A stretch of 7,828 nucleotides of DNA from Cycloclasticus sp. Lineage in GTDB: Bacteria; Pseudomonadota; Gammaproteobacteria; Methylococcales; Cycloclasticaceae. A program made the position numbers and the translations under genes. Every line of letters begins with the position of its first letter. Position 1 is the first letter of the stretch. Under the pieces are notes generated by a model. The model worked only from the letters and a program-made list of their open reading frames with translations. It was not told the DNA's origin and did no database searches. This document shows positions 6,449 through 7,828 of the stretch, piece by piece. Location: positions 1 through 7,828 of the forward strand of contig JAHRWG010000185.1 of the NCBI GenBank assembly GCA_019090295.1, given 5' to 3'.

Positions 6449-7021
6449 CTATTGAAGCCCTTTCCACCTTTTCACATAGTCTATAGTAGTAATGTCTAAT
6501 ATGTCTAGTATGCGACCAACTGAATGATTGACAATGTCGTCAATAGTTGTCGGTAAGGTATAAAAAGCTGGAACAGGTGGTGCGATAATGGCGCCCATTT
6601 CGGTCAGGGTGGTCATGTTTCTAAGGTGAACGAGGTTGAGAGGGGTTTCTCTAGCCATAACGACTAGCTTCCTCCGTTCCTTTAGTACAACATCAGCCGC
6701 TCTAGCGACTAAGTTGTCAGTTATGCCGTTGGCAATTGAGCCAAGTGTTTTCATAGAGCAGGGAGCAATGACCATGCCGTGGGTAATGAACGAGCCGCTT
6801 GAAATGGACGCGCCAATATCTTTTGGATTGTGTGAAAAGTCAGCGAGGGCGATGACGGACTGTTTATCTAAGCCAAGTTCGCACTTGGCTGTTAATGCGC
6901 CAGCGCTAGATAAAACAAGATGACTTTCAACGTCATCAACTGTTTGCAGGATTTCAAGTAAGCGGGTACCGTAAATAGCGCCGGTGGCGCCGGTAATAGC
7001 AACGATAATTTTTTTCTTCAT
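6449..7021 (-). CDS. ubiX: UbiX/Pad1-type flavin prenyltransferase (decarboxylase subunit B)
   Basis: A 190-residue flavin prenyltransferase of usual length. It joins a dimethylallyl group from dimethylallyl (mono)phosphate to reduced FMN to make prenyl-FMN, the cofactor of UbiD enzymes. Visible family marks are the flavin-binding GATGA (11-15), 'APCSMKTL' (86-93, with Ser89), 'NLVARAADVVLKERR' (103-117, with Arg107 and Lys114 matching PaUbiX Arg122 and Lys129), 'ARETPL' (123-128, with Arg124-Glu125) and 'PAFYTLP' (151-157, with Tyr154 matching Tyr169). The PaUbiX active-site Ser15 is Thr13 here, as in some relatives. It is the first gene of the minus-strand run. The ATG has no clear Shine-Dalgarno sequence. 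The partner decarboxylase genes lie three genes downstream, so this is more likely the dedicated BsdB/VdcB-type subunit than the housekeeping ubiquinone enzyme. Confidence 0.93.
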   Translation of the reverse strand: MKKKIIVAITGATGAIYGTRLLEILQTVDDVESHLVLSSAGALTAKCELGLDKQSVIALADFSHNPKDIGASISSGSFITHGMVIAPCSMKTLGSIANGITDNLVARAADVVLKERRKLVVMARETPLNLVHLRNMTTLTEMGAIIAPPVPAFYTLPTTIDDIVNHSVGRILDILDITTIDYVKRWKGLQ

Positions 7022-7036
7022 AGTGTGAGTTTAATG

Positions 7037-7066
7037 TTGAGTGTTTTAGACCTTATCGTTTATTAT
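7037..7066 (+). promoter_or_regulatory. Candidate sigma70 promoter for the small plus-strand gene
   Basis: TTGAGT (7037-7042) and TATTAT (7061-7066) are separated by 18 bases and match the consensus at 4 and 5 of 6 positions. The predicted start of transcription is near 7073, leaving a leader of about 24 bases before the ATG at 7097. It overlaps the opposing candidate promoter, so the two directions may compete. Confidence 0.45.
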
Positions 7067-7078
7067 TTTTTTCGTCAA
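7050..7078 (-). promoter_or_regulatory. Candidate sigma70 promoter for the ubiX-headed operon
   Basis: On the minus strand TTGACG (7078-7073) is followed after 17 bases by TAAGGT (7055-7050). The -35 matches at 5 of 6 positions; the -10 matches at 3 of 6, including the key first two and last bases. The A-rich spacer could help bending. Transcription would start near 7043, about 22 bases before the ubiX ATG. The poor -10 is compatible with a need for an activator such as the adjacent AraC-family protein. Confidence 0.35.
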
Positions 7079-7096
7079 ATAAATTGTGAGTAAAGT

Positions 7097-7342
7097 ATGA
7101 CCAGTATCAATATCAGTGTAGAAGATAAGAAAATGATCATTGTTGAGTTTTTAGAAAAATGTAATGGTTACAGTGATCAAATGTTTGATAAATACGAAAG
7201 GCAGTTGCTTGAAACAGGGGTGGACCAACAAGCGGTTAATAAAAAAATTGCCGATTGGCGTGTGTATAAGGAGTTTAATGCTTATGCCGTTAATGAGTTA
7301 AAAGGCACGGATTTGGATGATTGGTTTGATGAAAAGATTTAA
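7097..7342 (+). CDS. Small hypothetical protein, divergent from the operon
   Basis: An 81-residue protein not recognised as any named family. It is rich in Lys, Glu and Asp, probably mostly helical, with no Cys-pair motif, signal peptide or membrane segment, and it ends with an acidic stretch 'LDDWFDEKI'. It is the only plus-strand gene. The ATG lies 75 bases from the divergent ubiX start, behind a good candidate promoter; the ribosome site is weak (GTGAG, 6 bases upstream). Its stop is only 10 bases from the end of the convergent AraC-type gene. Location suggests a cytoplasmic accessory or regulatory role, but nothing in the sequence gives a function. Composition resembles that of its neighbours, and the frame is long for chance in AT-rich DNA, so I take it as real. 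Confidence 0.65.
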   Translation: MTSINISVEDKKMIIVEFLEKCNGYSDQMFDKYERQLLETGVDQQAVNKKIADWRVYKEFNAYAVNELKGTDLDDWFDEKI

Positions 7343-7352
7343 CCGGTAAGGG

Positions 7353-7828
7353 CTAAATTTGCTGTTTGAGTTCAGCGAGTTCTTTTTGTTGCTCTTGCCG
7401 ATACTGCTGGGGAGTTTTTCCGGTCCATCGTTTAAAGCTTCGCCTGAAATTTGCAGGGTCGCTGTAGCCAAAAATCATGGCTAAGGCATCAACCGATATA
7501 GTGCTTCGCCTTAAATAACTACAGGCCTGAAAGGTATGCATGTCTTCTTTAATCGTTTTGAAGCAGGTATTGCTGTGTTTAAGTCGCCTATTAAACGTGC
7601 GTGACGATAAATTAAAATGCTCGGCAGTGTGCTTAAGTGTTAAATTTTGACCAAGGTGAGTCGATAAATAGTTGTAAGTGCTAACAGGCAAGTCTATATC
7701 TTTTCGACTAAGCTGGGTCGCTTCTTGGCACTGCTCTAGGGCAAGCTGGTATAAGTTAGCATCAGCGCTGGGGTTGATAGTACCCTTTAAGCTGATGGGT
7801 AGGCGAATATCGAGAAAATCTGAATCAA
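7353..7828 (-). CDS. AraC-family transcriptional regulator, C-terminal part (cut by the window edge)
   Basis: The frame is open from the right edge to TAG at 7355-7353, giving 157 visible residues. A TTG at 7691-7689 could be read as a start but is internal: the reading continues upstream with 'DIRLPISLKGTI' and 'ADANLYQLALEQCQEA', which looks like the end of the arabinose-binding-type N-terminal domain of OruR/ArgR-like AraC regulators. The C-terminal DNA-binding domain holds two helix-turn-helix units: 'LTLKHTAEHFNLSSRTFNRRL' region and 'ISVDALAMIFGYSDPANF' followed by 'RRSFKRWTGKTPQQYR', the classic AraC signature. Full members are about 330-350 residues, so about half is missing. It faces the operon from beyond the small gene and is the obvious candidate for sensing a phenolic substrate and activating the divergent promoter region. 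That role is inferred from position. Confidence 0.9.
   Translation of the reverse strand, partial: DSDFLDIRLPISLKGTINPSADANLYQLALEQCQEATQLSRKDIDLPVSTYNYLSTHLGQNLTLKHTAEHFNLSSRTFNRRLKHSNTCFKTIKEDMHTFQACSYLRRSTISVDALAMIFGYSDPANFRRSFKRWTGKTPQQYRQEQQKELAELKQQI

Noticed and set aside
6636..6923. Plus-strand frame of 95 codons opposite the ubiX-like gene
   Set aside because: Antisense to a gene with complete flavin prenyltransferase motifs.
2320..7021. UbiX/UbiD pair as housekeeping ubiquinone biosynthesis genes
   Set aside because: Subunit D and the interleaved PCMH-type genes fit a catabolic hydroxyarylic acid decarboxylase better.
1..7828. CRISPR array, tRNA, rRNA, prophage or insertion sequence
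   Set aside because: I saw no regularly spaced repeats, RNA gene signatures, integrase, transposase or phage genes.

Overview
The window looks like a catabolic gene cluster from a Gram-negative bacterium, probably a gammaproteobacterium. Signs of this are a Lol-type lipoprotein signal, a Tat signal, a c-type cytochrome and an AraC/OruR-type regulator. Base composition is moderately AT-rich by eye. No ribosomal RNA or other taxonomic marker is present, so the genus cannot be named. The first 16 bases match the end of the Nextera/Tn5 mosaic-end adapter, so the left edge is a sequencing-library boundary and not native DNA.

Layout. Eight genes lie on the minus strand and read from about 7020 down to the left edge: a UbiX-type flavin prenyltransferase (6449-7021), a small Tat-signal protein of unknown function (5812-6396), a 4-cresol dehydrogenase/vanillyl-alcohol oxidase (VAO) family flavoprotein (4232-5800), a lipoprotein cytochrome c (3801-4235), a UbiD-family decarboxylase (2320-3801), a small Cys-rich decarboxylase subunit D (2090-2323), a second and strongly diverged VAO-family flavoprotein (641-2080), and the first 148 codons of an aldehyde dehydrogenase (17-461). 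The block from 5812 to 2320 is very tight, with 4-, 1- and 4-base overlaps. A 179-base gap with a perfect 17-bp inverted repeat separates the aldehyde dehydrogenase. On the right, a small unknown gene (7097-7342, plus strand) starts divergently from the ubiX-like gene across 75 bases that hold candidate promoters in both directions. It converges on an AraC-family regulator (7353 to the right edge) whose N-terminus is outside the window.

How the genes could work together (inference). The flavoprotein and cytochrome would oxidise a para-alkylphenol such as p-cresol or creosol to the alcohol and aldehyde at the periplasmic face. The aldehyde dehydrogenase would make the para-hydroxybenzoate. The UbiX/UbiD/subunit D set, which resembles BsdBCD/VdcBCD hydroxyarylic acid decarboxylases, would remove the carboxyl group to give phenol or guaiacol. 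Placing the oxidase genes between ubiX and ubiD, with translational coupling, argues for a single pathway.

The most interesting points are the second flavoprotein, an intact gene that has lost nearly all recognised catalytic residues and the FAD pyrophosphate loop, and the Tat-signal protein directly ahead of a leaderless flavoprotein that should work with an exported cytochrome. Together they suggest a pseudoenzyme subunit and a Tat escort for a periplasmic phenol-oxidising complex.
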